Shown here one piece after another: positions 1-5,985 of a stretch of DNA of 5,985 nucleotides. Source of the stretch: Gammaproteobacteria bacterium (GTDB lineage: Bacteria; Pseudomonadota; Gammaproteobacteria; Pseudomonadales; Oleiphilaceae); NCBI GenBank assembly GCA_029268325.1, contig JAJUGC010000148.1, positions 1-5,985 on the forward strand, in the 5' to 3' direction. Under the pieces are notes generated by a model. The model did no database searches and had not been told where the DNA came from. It was given only the letters and a program-made list of their open reading frames with translations. Positions within the stretch are counted from its first letter, which is position 1, and each line of letters opens with the position of its first letter. The translations under genes were made by a program, and so were the position numbers.

Positions 1-1043
1 CCGGCCACCGGGATGCGCCGCCGGTGTATCGCAGCCTGTATGACGGACCGATCACGAAGGACTTTTGCGGCCTGGATACCTCTGAACTGGCTCAGCGTAT
101 TACAGACTACCTGGGCCAACTGAAAGACACCAAAGTACCGCCTAACGATATCCTGCCGATGCCAGTCCGCCTGGCAGACCGGCTGGTGAGCCACTTGGGT
201 CAATCCTTTGGCATCTTGACCAAGCGCAACTTCAAGCGACTCGCCGCCAATGGCCAGCTTTTCGTCTGCGTCGGCCTGAGCGCGACACACTACTTCTGCG
301 GCAACGGTGTGGACTTCGAACTCCAGCTGGTTGGCAACGGCAACCGTGTGGATGACTCCCATGAAAACCTCTTTATCCGCCGCATGAAGCAGAAAGACGT
401 CTGGTCCAGCAGTGTGGATGCGGGTATTGACCGGAGTACCTACGAACGCGCCGACCTGTCACCTATCGCCTATACAGGGATCAGCGATAAAACCGACAAG
501 CCCGCGAGCGAAAGGAAAGTTGTTTACCAGCAACACCAAGTTCCCCTGGTCAACATCAGCCCTGGTGGTTACTGCCTGCAGTGGCAGGGTGAAATTCCCA
601 TCAATGTCCAGGCCGGAGAAATTCTTGGAATCCGTGAAAGCGAAGAGCAACCCTGGAGCATTGCCACGATCCGCTGGATCCGTCAGGTCAAGCAACAGGG
701 CACCCAGATCGGCATTGAGCTGCTGGCTCCCAGCGCCACTCCCTGCGGAGTGCAATTGATTCAACGGGTCGGCGAAAACAGCGATTACCTGCGCGGACTC
801 CTGCTGCCACCTCTGCCCGCCATCGGCCAGCCGATGACCCTGATCACGCCGCGCCTCCCCTTCCAGGAAGGACACCGGGTGATCATCAACCAGCACGGCA
901 AGGAAACGAAAGCCCAACTGAGTCACCGCTCTTCTGCCACTGCCAGCTACAGCCGCTTTGTGTTCAAGGACCTGGAAGTGGAGCCCCAGCCTGCTTCCAA
1001 GTCCCAAGGCAATGAGTTCGACTCCATTTGGTCTATCCTATAG
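1..1043 (+). CDS. PilZ-like c-di-GMP-associated protein, 3' part (5' end outside window)
   Basis: The reading frame is open to the left edge (codons in phase from position 3 read GHRDAPP before a GTG at 24), so the gene is cut by the window; the GTG at 24 is unlikely to be its start. The visible part is about 346 residues and ends at TAG 1041-1043. Numbering from the GTG codon, a conserved-looking VGLSATHYF segment lies at 83-91, and NISPGG at 177-182 fits the [D/N]xSxxG half of the PilZ c-di-GMP motif. It is followed by a beta-rich stretch typical of PilZ barrels (GYCLQW, GEILGIRE, WSIATIRWIRQV, IGIELLAP). The companion RxxxR motif is not visible ahead of NISPGG, so nucleotide binding is uncertain. 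I recall similar long proteins in pseudomonads, annotated as c-di-GMP-binding or 'molecular chaperone' proteins. No signal peptide or membrane segment is seen in this part. The fimX gene follows on the same strand after 321 bases, which fits a c-di-GMP role. The family call is fairly safe; the function is inferred. Confidence 0.72.
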   Translation, partial: GHRDAPPVYRSLYDGPITKDFCGLDTSELAQRITDYLGQLKDTKVPPNDILPMPVRLADRLVSHLGQSFGILTKRNFKRLAANGQLFVCVGLSATHYFCGNGVDFELQLVGNGNRVDDSHENLFIRRMKQKDVWSSSVDAGIDRSTYERADLSPIAYTGISDKTDKPASERKVVYQQHQVPLVNISPGGYCLQWQGEIPINVQAGEILGIRESEEQPWSIATIRWIRQVKQQGTQIGIELLAPSATPCGVQLIQRVGENSDYLRGLLLPPLPAIGQPMTLITPRLPFQEGHRVIINQHGKETKAQLSHRSSATASYSRFVFKDLEVEPQPASKSQGNEFDSIWSIL

Positions 1044-1072
1044 ACGAGGAGCCGGCTTAAGCGCCTGCTGCT

Positions 1073-1144
1073 AAGTTTCCGGTATTTCATCCGCCCGCAG
1101 TTCCTCGATTTAACGGGCCAGACTGAATGGAGTACCGGAAACTT
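1073..1144. repeat. Long inverted repeat / extended hairpin after the PilZ-like gene
   Basis: AAGTTTCCGGTA at 1073-1084 is the exact reverse complement of TACCGGAAACTT at 1133-1144. The pairing continues inward through 1085-1090 with 1127-1132 if two G-U pairs are allowed, giving an 18-pair stem. Inside it, GCCCG (1093-1097) pairs with CGGGC (1114-1118), leaving a 16-base loop. No T-run follows position 1144, so it is not a standard intrinsic terminator. It starts 30 bases after the upstream stop codon. It could be an mRNA 3' stabilising structure, an intergenic palindromic repeat family member, or a protein-binding site. The pairing is directly visible; its role is unknown. Confidence 0.6.
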
Positions 1145-1222
1145 CTGTGGAAACCTCTGTATAGGGGCTTAAAACCACCTCAGTGTCGGAGCACCCCTTG
1201 TACGAAAGCCAAACTCATGTCA

Positions 1223-1276
1223 TTGTTTCTCTATGGTGTTCCAACGATATAGTGTTTCCGAGGCTATAGTGTTTCA
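1223..1276 (+). promoter_or_regulatory. TATAGTGTTTC direct repeats, candidate fimX promoter/operator
   Basis: TATAGTGTTTC occurs exactly at 1248-1258 and 1265-1275, 17 bases apart. A degenerate copy, TATGGTGTTCC, lies at 1232-1242, and the shorter TGTTTC also occurs at 1224-1229. TATAGT at 1248 and 1265 resembles a -10 hexamer (TATAAT). The best -35 candidate is a weak TTGTTT at 1223-1228 with a 19-base spacer. The spacing of about 1.5 to 2 helical turns suits repeated contacts by a regulator. A promoter role is only inferred from position, 90-140 bases ahead of the fimX start. Confidence 0.3.
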
Positions 1277-1364
1277 AGGATCGGGCCGGCCTGACAGCCC
1301 GCTCTGCAGATCTATCGAAAACGTCTCTGGGGCGTTCAAACCTTATCGAGCTGACTGAAGTATC

Positions 1365-3455
1365 ATGACCTCCAAATCACAGACCGTACGCTTATTGATT
1401 CTCGACCCCTCCCAAAACGAGGCGGAAGCCTTGGTCAGCCTGCTCCGCAATGGCGGCAAGGCAACCCGGGGCCACCGGGTGACCGCCGAAGAGGCCTTGC
1501 TGGAATCGATTAACGAGCAGGTCTGGGATCTCTGCATCGCCCGCGAAGACTCCGGCGAGCTGGACTATAAAGACGCCCTGGCCCACATCCTGCGCCTGGA
1601 TAAAGACATCCCCTTTATTCTGCTGACCGAAGGCTATAAGCCCGAGCTCCTGGTAGAAACCATGAAGCTGGGAGCTGCGGATGTGGTTCCCCACGCCGAG
1701 AAAAACCACATCCTCCTGGCCATTGACCGGGAACTGCGCAACCTTGAGGAGCGTCGCCGCCGGCGCTCCCTGGACCTTCACCTGCGAGAGGCCGAAAAGC
1801 GTTGCCAGCTGTTACTGGACAGTTCCATGGATGCCATCGCCTATGTCAGCGATGGTATGCATATCTATGCCAACCAGACCTACCTGGACATGTTCGGTTA
1901 TGAGGATGTCGATGACCTGATGGGCATTCCCCTCATGGACACCGTAAGCGACGAAACCCAGGAGGACTTCAAGGCCTTTTTCAAAAACTTCCAGGAAGGC
2001 ACGACCGAAGACAACGAAATGCGCTGCGCTGCCTTGCGCAGTGACGGCAGCACGATTGATGTGGTGTATACCATGCTGTCTGCAACCTATGACGGCGAGC
2101 GCTGCACCCAGATTATCGTACGTCCTGTGCAGGACGACTCCGAGCTCGAGGAAAAGCTCAAGCAGATCAGCAGCCAGGACTTGCTCACCGGGCTGTACAA
2201 CCGACAATATTTTACCGAGCGCCTCCACGCCGCCACCGAAAAAGCCCTGGCCAACGAACTGCGGGGCGCCCTGCTGTATATCGCCCTGGACAACTTCGCC
2301 CGAATCAAGGCGGATGCGGGTATTGCCGGCGCGGACCTGGTGCTCAGCGACATCGCCAACCTCTTGCGCAAGCATTTCGAGGAAACAGATGTGCTGGCGC
2401 GCCTGGGTGATGACTCCTTTGCCGTCTTGCTGATCGGCAAGGATGATCGTCAGGCCCTGGAACAGGCGGAAAAATTGCGTGCCGCCGTCGAAAATCAATT
2501 GTTTGAAGTGTCCAACCGGACCATACAGGCCACTTGCAGTATCGGCATTGCCCTGGTCAACGACAGTTCACCCAAAGCCACCGAGCTTCTGGGGCGCGCC
2601 CACAAGGCCTCCACCCATGTCCATGAACTGGAAGGCCACGAGCAGGGCAATGGCGTGTACCTGTACAACCCACGGGATTTCGACATCAGCATGGCCGCCG
2701 ATCAGGACATGCTGGCCATTCTGGAAGAAGCCCTGGATAACAACCAGTTCAAGCTCCTATTCCAGCCCATCATCAGTCTGCGTGGCGACAACGAAGAGCA
2801 CTACGAAGCTCTGGTCCGCATGCTGGTTGACGACAAAGAAGTCAGCCCCAATGAATTCTTGCCGATCAACCAGAAGGCCCAGTTGGCCATCAAGTTCGAC
2901 CGCTGGGTGATCCTGCAGAACATCAAATACCTGAGTGCCCATCGGGCCAAAGGACACAACACGCGCCTGTTCCTCAACATCACCTCCCACACCATTCAGG
3001 ACAAGACCTTCCTGCCCTGGCTCAGCCTAGCCTTGAAGGCGGCACGACTGCCGGGTGATTCGCTGATCTTCCAGATTGAGGAGGATCACGCCATCATATT
3101 GCTGAAACAGGCCAAGGAGTTCAGCAAAGGCTTGGCGGAGCTCCATTGCCGCACGTCGCTGAGCCGTTTCGGCTGCGCTATCAGCCCCTTCAATACCCTG
3201 AAGCATATTGATGTGGATTACGTAAAGCTGGATGCCTCCTTCACCGAAGAGCTGCAAAAGGGCGAGGAAGCCCGGGAAAAGGTCAAGGAAATGATCCATT
3301 CCCTGCAATCGGCCGGCAAACTGGCGATCGTGCCCCATGTGGAAAGCGCCACGGTACTTTCCACCCTGTGGCAGGCCGGCGTGAACTATATCCAGGGCAA
3401 TTACGTCCACCCCCCTGCCCCGGAAATGAACTACGAGTTCGGCGAGAGCGAGTAA
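1365..3455 (+). CDS. fimX: FimX-type c-di-GMP effector for type IV pili (degenerate REC-PAS-GGDEF-EAL)
   Basis: The 696-residue protein has the FimX order and approximate length of the P. aeruginosa protein (about 690). The receiver-like domain (about 7-122) has Arg60 where the phosphoacceptor Asp should be, and no Lys near 109. A charged, possibly helical linker (122-148) leads to a PAS domain (about 143-255), then GGDEF-like (about 262-433) and EAL-like (about 445-690) domains. The GGDEF signature reads GDDSF (348-352) and the I-site Arg is Glu, so cyclase activity is not expected. In the EAL domain, E481-A-L, N538, K621, D623 and Q677 are kept. Gln570, Ser600/Arg601 and Pro657 replace the metal ligand Glu, the DD pair and the second catalytic Glu, so hydrolysis is not expected. 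FimX proteins bind c-di-GMP through this dead EAL domain and control pilus assembly at the cell pole, acting with PilB; this is family knowledge. An in-frame TGA six bases before the ATG fixes 1365 as the earliest ATG start. The ribosome site is weak (GAAG, 1357-1360). A terminator follows the stop. Confidence 0.9.
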   Translation: MTSKSQTVRLLILDPSQNEAEALVSLLRNGGKATRGHRVTAEEALLESINEQVWDLCIAREDSGELDYKDALAHILRLDKDIPFILLTEGYKPELLVETMKLGAADVVPHAEKNHILLAIDRELRNLEERRRRRSLDLHLREAEKRCQLLLDSSMDAIAYVSDGMHIYANQTYLDMFGYEDVDDLMGIPLMDTVSDETQEDFKAFFKNFQEGTTEDNEMRCAALRSDGSTIDVVYTMLSATYDGERCTQIIVRPVQDDSELEEKLKQISSQDLLTGLYNRQYFTERLHAATEKALANELRGALLYIALDNFARIKADAGIAGADLVLSDIANLLRKHFEETDVLARLGDDSFAVLLIGKDDRQALEQAEKLRAAVENQLFEVSNRTIQATCSIGIALVNDSSPKATELLGRAHKASTHVHELEGHEQGNGVYLYNPRDFDISMAADQDMLAILEEALDNNQFKLLFQPIISLRGDNEEHYEALVRMLVDDKEVSPNEFLPINQKAQLAIKFDRWVILQNIKYLSAHRAKGHNTRLFLNITSHTIQDKTFLPWLSLALKAARLPGDSLIFQIEEDHAIILLKQAKEFSKGLAELHCRTSLSRFGCAISPFNTLKHIDVDYVKLDASFTEELQKGEEAREKVKEMIHSLQSAGKLAIVPHVESATVLSTLWQAGVNYIQGNYVHPPAPEMNYEFGESE

Positions 3456-3495
3456 GGCTCTTCCCGCCCTCTCAAGGTTTATGTTCAAACCCAAT

Positions 3496-3528
3496 AAAAA
3501 AACCTCTCCCAAAAGGAGAGGTTTTTTT
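3496..3528. terminator. Bidirectional intrinsic terminator between fimX and serB
   Basis: CCTCTCC (3503-3509) pairs with GGAGAGG (3515-3521) around a CAAAA loop. It is flanked by seven A (3496-3502) on the left and seven T (3522-3528) on the right, so the whole forms a perfect 14-pair palindrome. Read on the plus strand it ends fimX 41 bases after its stop. Read on the minus strand, its A-tract becomes the U-tract and it ends the parC-serB transcript 40 bases after the serB stop. This is the classic layout for convergent genes. Confidence 0.95.
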
Positions 3529-3567
3529 GTTAGCTGGAGCGCCTAAACGAATGGTGTCCAGCTCGGT

Positions 3568-4785
3568 TTAGGAAAACTCCATTTCGCTATCCCGGAATCC
3601 GATGAGATAGAGAATCCCATCCAGCCCCAAGGTGGAAATGGAATGCTCCGCCGACTTTTTCACCAGGGGCTTGGCTCGAAACGCAATCCCCAGTCCGGCA
3701 ACACTGAGCATCGGCAAGTCGTTGGCACCATCGCCCACGGCAATGACCTGTTCCAGACGGATTTTCTCCCGGCTGGCGATTTCCTTGAGCAGCTCTGCCT
3801 TGCGAGCCCCATCCACAATTCGCCCCGTGACTTCGCCGGTGACCTTGCCGTCCTTGATCTCCAGTTCGTTGGCAAAGACGTAGTCGATATCTAGTCGCTC
3901 CTTCAGCATCTGGGCAAAGTAGGTAAAGCCGCCGGATAGAATAGCCGTTTTATAGCCAAGGATTTTGAGGGTGCGGATCAAGCGCTCTGCCCCTTCCGTC
4001 ATCCGCAGCCGCTGGGCCACTTTTTCCAGGACTGATTCGTCGAGCCCTTTGAGCAATGCCACCCGGCGCCGGAAACTTTGGGAAAAATCCAGTTCGCCCC
4101 GCATGGCCGCCTCGGTAATCTCCGCCACCTGCTCGCCAACCCCGGCCTCCTTGGCCAACTCGTCGATCACTTCCGCCTCGATCAGGGTGGAGTCCATGTC
4201 AAAGACCACCAGGCGGCGGTTCCGGCGATAGGCCGTATCCTGCTGGAAGGCGATATCCACGTTGAGTTCGCCGGAGATGTGCAAAAAATCCGAACGCAGC
4301 TTTTCCAGGTCCGGCGGAGTACCCCGCACCGAAAACTCAATACAGGCCTGGGTACGTTCCGGGTCCATATTCAGCGGCATACGTCCCGACAAGCGGGTGA
4401 TATTGTCAATATTCAAGCCATGCTGGGCCGTGATGGTGGACACCCGGGCAATCTGCTCGGCCGTGATGCTACGGGACAGCAGCGTGACCATATAGCGCTG
4501 CTTGCCCTTGCCGCTGACCCAGTCCTCATACTCCGCCTCTGTGACCGGCTTGAACTGCACCTGCAAGCCCAGCTCGTAGATCCGGAACAGCAGATCCTTC
4601 AACAAGGGGGAGGTGACCTCTTCTCGGGGAATCTGGACCAGAATGCCCCAGGTCAGGTAATCATGGATAACCGCCTGCCCGATATCGAGAATACGCAAGC
4701 CATAGTCGGCCATGATACCGGTAATGTTGGAGGTCAGGCCGGGCTTGTCATACCCGGAGACATTAATCAGTAGCAGATCACTCAC
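3568..4785 (-). CDS. serB: Phosphoserine phosphatase SerB (two-ACT N-terminus plus HAD domain)
   Basis: SerB hydrolyses O-phosphoserine to L-serine in the cytoplasm, the last step of the phosphorylated serine pathway. With the GTG start at 4785 the protein has 405 residues. Two ACT-like regions (about 3-75, opening SDLLLINVSGYDKPG, and about 95-170) come before the HAD phosphatase. HAD motif I is FDMDST with nucleophile Asp196 and acid/base Asp198; motif II is Ser284 in LSGGF; motif III Lys is about 329 (RKAELLKE); motif IV is GDGAND with Asp352 and Asp356. The start choice rests on AAGGAAG at 4800-4794, eight bases before GTG, and on homology beginning right there. The frame stays open 23 codons further upstream to an ATG at 4854, but those codons lie inside parC and look unrelated. 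It overlaps the end of parC by eight bases, implying cotranscription and probably coupled translation. The ACT regions suggest amino-acid-responsive regulation, which is inferred. TAA stop at 3570-3568. Confidence 0.95.
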   Translation of the reverse strand: MSDLLLINVSGYDKPGLTSNITGIMADYGLRILDIGQAVIHDYLTWGILVQIPREEVTSPLLKDLLFRIYELGLQVQFKPVTEAEYEDWVSGKGKQRYMVTLLSRSITAEQIARVSTITAQHGLNIDNITRLSGRMPLNMDPERTQACIEFSVRGTPPDLEKLRSDFLHISGELNVDIAFQQDTAYRRNRRLVVFDMDSTLIEAEVIDELAKEAGVGEQVAEITEAAMRGELDFSQSFRRRVALLKGLDESVLEKVAQRLRMTEGAERLIRTLKILGYKTAILSGGFTYFAQMLKERLDIDYVFANELEIKDGKVTGEVTGRIVDGARKAELLKEIASREKIRLEQVIAVGDGANDLPMLSVAGLGIAFRAKPLVKKSAEHSISTLGLDGILYLIGFRDSEMEFS

Positions 4786-5985
4786 TATTCGAACTTCCTT
4801 CAGCCGCAGGCTCTTGACGACCGGTGGATGCCTCCACCACCTCAATACGATCAACCCGTTGCAGCCCGCGCGGTAGCTTGTGCCCCCGCCGGCCCCGTTC
4901 TCCCAGGTAATGCTCCAGGTCCTGGAAACGCAGTTTCAGATGACGCTTACCGGAGTGAATCAGCAATTGGTCGGTGGTGCTGAACAGCGCGATGGCTGTC
5001 ACGTACTCCTCGCGGTTCGCGACCCGCGCCGAGGGAATGCTGATCATCTTGTTGCCCTTGCCCTTCGCCAGTTGCGGCAGGTCCTTGAGAGGGAACACCA
5101 GCATCCGGCCTTCATTGCTGACGGTGACAACAAACTGATTTTCCACATCCTCAATCAGAACCGGTGCCATCACTCGCGCTCCCTTAGGCAGAGTCAGGAG
5201 CGCCTTGCCGGCGCGGTTCTTGCTGTGCATGTCTTCCACACGGGCGACAAAGCCATAACCGGCATCGGAAGCGATCAAGACCAGCTGTTTCTCCTCCGCC
5301 AGCAGGACCACCTCAAACTGGGCACCCGGCGGCGGATTCAACCGGCCGGTCAGCGGCTCGCCCTGTCCCCGCGCCGACGGCAAGGAATGGGCCGGCAACG
5401 AGTACGAGCGTCCGGTGGAATCCAAAAACACCGCCTGCTGATGGCTCCGGCCGGGCGCAGCCATGAGGAACCGGTCACCGGCTTTGTAGCTCAAGCCCTC
5501 GGCATCGATATCATGGCCCTTGGCCGCCCTGACCCAGCCTTTTTCCGATAGCACCACCGTCACCGGCTCGGAAGCCACCAGATCCGCCTCGCTGAAAGCC
5601 TGGGCTTCCGCCCGCTCAACGATCGGCGAGCGTCGCTCATCACCGTACACCTTGGCATCTTCGGCCAGCTCTTTCTGGATCAGTTTTTTCAGGCGCTGCG
5701 GCGAACCCAAGGTTTTCTCCAGCCAATCCCGCTCCTTCTGCAGCTCTTCCTGCTCGGCGCGGATCTTGACCTCTTCCAGGCGTGCCAGCTGACGCAGCTT
5801 GGTGTCCAACACATATTCCGCCTGGACATCAGTCAGGCCAAAGCGCTCCATCAGCACCGGCTTGGGCTTGTCCTCGGTGCGAATAATATGGATCACTTCG
5901 TCAATATTGAGGAAGGCAATCAACAAGCCTTCCAGGATATGCAGCCGATCGTTGACCTTGTCGAGCCGGAACTGCAAGCGGCGGC
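4778..5985 (-). CDS. parC: DNA topoisomerase IV subunit A, C-terminal part (5' end outside window)
   Basis: ParC is the DNA-breaking and rejoining subunit of topoisomerase IV, working with ParE to unlink daughter chromosomes. About 401 C-terminal residues are visible, against roughly 750 for the E. coli protein; the frame runs open off the right edge. The N-terminal winged-helix part with the catalytic Tyr and the quinolone-resistance positions is therefore not in view. Read from the right edge, the segment RLDKVNDRLHILEGLL and FLNIDEVIHIIRTED match the end of the breakage-reunion core. A charged helical region follows (LARLEEVKIRAEQEELQKE), then RRSPI and the beta-pinwheel C-terminal domain, with EPVTVVLSEKGWVRAAKGHD, DSTGRSY, LPSARGQGEPLTG, ASDAGYGF, NRAGKALLTLP and KGKGNKMISIPSA as blade segments. 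The tail GERGRRGHKLPRGLQRVDR matches ParC rather than GyrA, and no canonical GyrA box is seen. A TTG at 5977 is not the real start. TGA stop at 4780-4778; serB overlaps it. Confidence 0.96.
   Translation of the reverse strand, partial: RRLQFRLDKVNDRLHILEGLLIAFLNIDEVIHIIRTEDKPKPVLMERFGLTDVQAEYVLDTKLRQLARLEEVKIRAEQEELQKERDWLEKTLGSPQRLKKLIQKELAEDAKVYGDERRSPIVERAEAQAFSEADLVASEPVTVVLSEKGWVRAAKGHDIDAEGLSYKAGDRFLMAAPGRSHQQAVFLDSTGRSYSLPAHSLPSARGQGEPLTGRLNPPPGAQFEVVLLAEEKQLVLIASDAGYGFVARVEDMHSKNRAGKALLTLPKGARVMAPVLIEDVENQFVVTVSNEGRMLVFPLKDLPQLAKGKGNKMISIPSARVANREEYVTAIALFSTTDQLLIHSGKRHLKLRFQDLEHYLGERGRRGHKLPRGLQRVDRIEVVEASTGRQEPAAEGSSNSE
4794..4800 (-). promoter_or_regulatory. serB ribosome binding site inside parC
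   Basis: The minus strand reads AAGGAAG, then eight bases, then GTG at 4785. The site lies within the last codons of parC. It favours the GTG over the ATG at 4854 and points to translational coupling between the two genes. Confidence 0.75.

Larger units (their letters stand above)
1044..1364. other. 321-base intergenic region upstream of fimX
   Basis: No credible coding frame was seen here. The gap contains an 8-base palindrome GCTTAAGC (1055-1062), a long inverted repeat (1073-1144), a cluster of GTTTCC/GGAAAC words on both strands (1075, 1137, 1149, 1254), TATAGTGTTTC direct repeats (1248 and 1265), and a short CGGGC/GCCCG hairpin (1282-1286 with 1297-1301). This is much longer than the gaps between the other genes of the window. 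It presumably holds the 3' end signals of the upstream gene and the promoter of fimX, but no clear sigma-70 or sigma-54 promoter stands out. Confidence 0.6.

Noticed and set aside
24..26. GTG at position 24 as start of the PilZ-like gene
   Set aside because: The frame is open to the window edge and the residues before it read naturally into the protein; no good ribosome site precedes it, so the gene almost surely starts outside.
1231..1276. CRISPR-like repeat array
   Set aside because: Repeats are only 11 bases, spacing is 16-17 bases, there are at most three copies, and no cas genes are present.
1044..1364. c-di-GMP riboswitch (GEMM-I type) ahead of fimX
   Set aside because: The position is attractive, but the conserved GEMM core sequences are not recognisable on the plus strand.
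1812..2498. Open frame of 228 codons antisense to fimX
   Set aside because: It lies wholly inside the well-supported fimX gene, has no recognisable domain, and is the kind of long antisense frame expected opposite GC-rich genes.
4078..4773. Open frame of 231 codons on the plus strand opposite serB
   Set aside because: Fully antisense to the HAD and ACT coding region of serB, with no recognisable motif.
4786..4854. Longer SerB beginning at the ATG at 4854
   Set aside because: The extra 23 residues (rich in Arg, Lys, Trp) do not resemble SerB, and the GTG at 4785 has a well-spaced AAGGAAG.
4880..5551. Open frame of 223 codons on the plus strand opposite parC
   Set aside because: Its composition (many Gln, Arg, Leu, His) is that of a shadow of the parC pinwheel domain; no independent evidence.

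Overview
The window looks like a chromosomal core region of a gammaproteobacterium, probably a Pseudomonadales/Cellvibrionales-type organism. This rests on three things: a FimX-type c-di-GMP effector, a SerB with a long two-ACT N-terminal region, and a ParC very close to the E. coli protein. The exact genus cannot be read from the sequence. DNA is moderately GC-rich throughout, and there is no sign of mobile elements, phage, CRISPR, tRNA or rRNA.

Layout. Positions 1-1043 (+) hold the 3' part of a gene for a PilZ-like protein of the c-di-GMP field; its start lies left of the window. Positions 1044-1364 are a 321-base gap. It carries a strong long-range inverted repeat (1073-1144) and a small cluster of TATAGTGTTTC direct repeats (1231-1275) ahead of the next gene. 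Positions 1365-3455 (+) encode a complete FimX homologue (degenerate receiver, PAS, degenerate GGDEF, degenerate EAL), a c-di-GMP-binding regulator of type IV pilus twitching motility. A perfect bidirectional intrinsic terminator (3496-3528) separates it from the convergent minus-strand pair serB (3568-4785, phosphoserine phosphatase, last step of serine synthesis) and parC (4778 to the right edge, topoisomerase IV subunit A, C-terminal part only). serB starts inside the last codons of parC, so the two are almost certainly cotranscribed.

How the genes relate. The plus-strand pair is a plausible c-di-GMP module: a PilZ-like protein followed by a c-di-GMP effector whose enzymatic sites are dead. 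The minus-strand pair is housekeeping (chromosome decatenation and serine synthesis). From memory, the neighbourhood fimX / serB / nearby parC resembles that of Pseudomonas aeruginosa, where a few genes separate serB from parC; here they overlap. No clearly new multi-gene system is present. The most unexplained sequence is the structured gap upstream of fimX.
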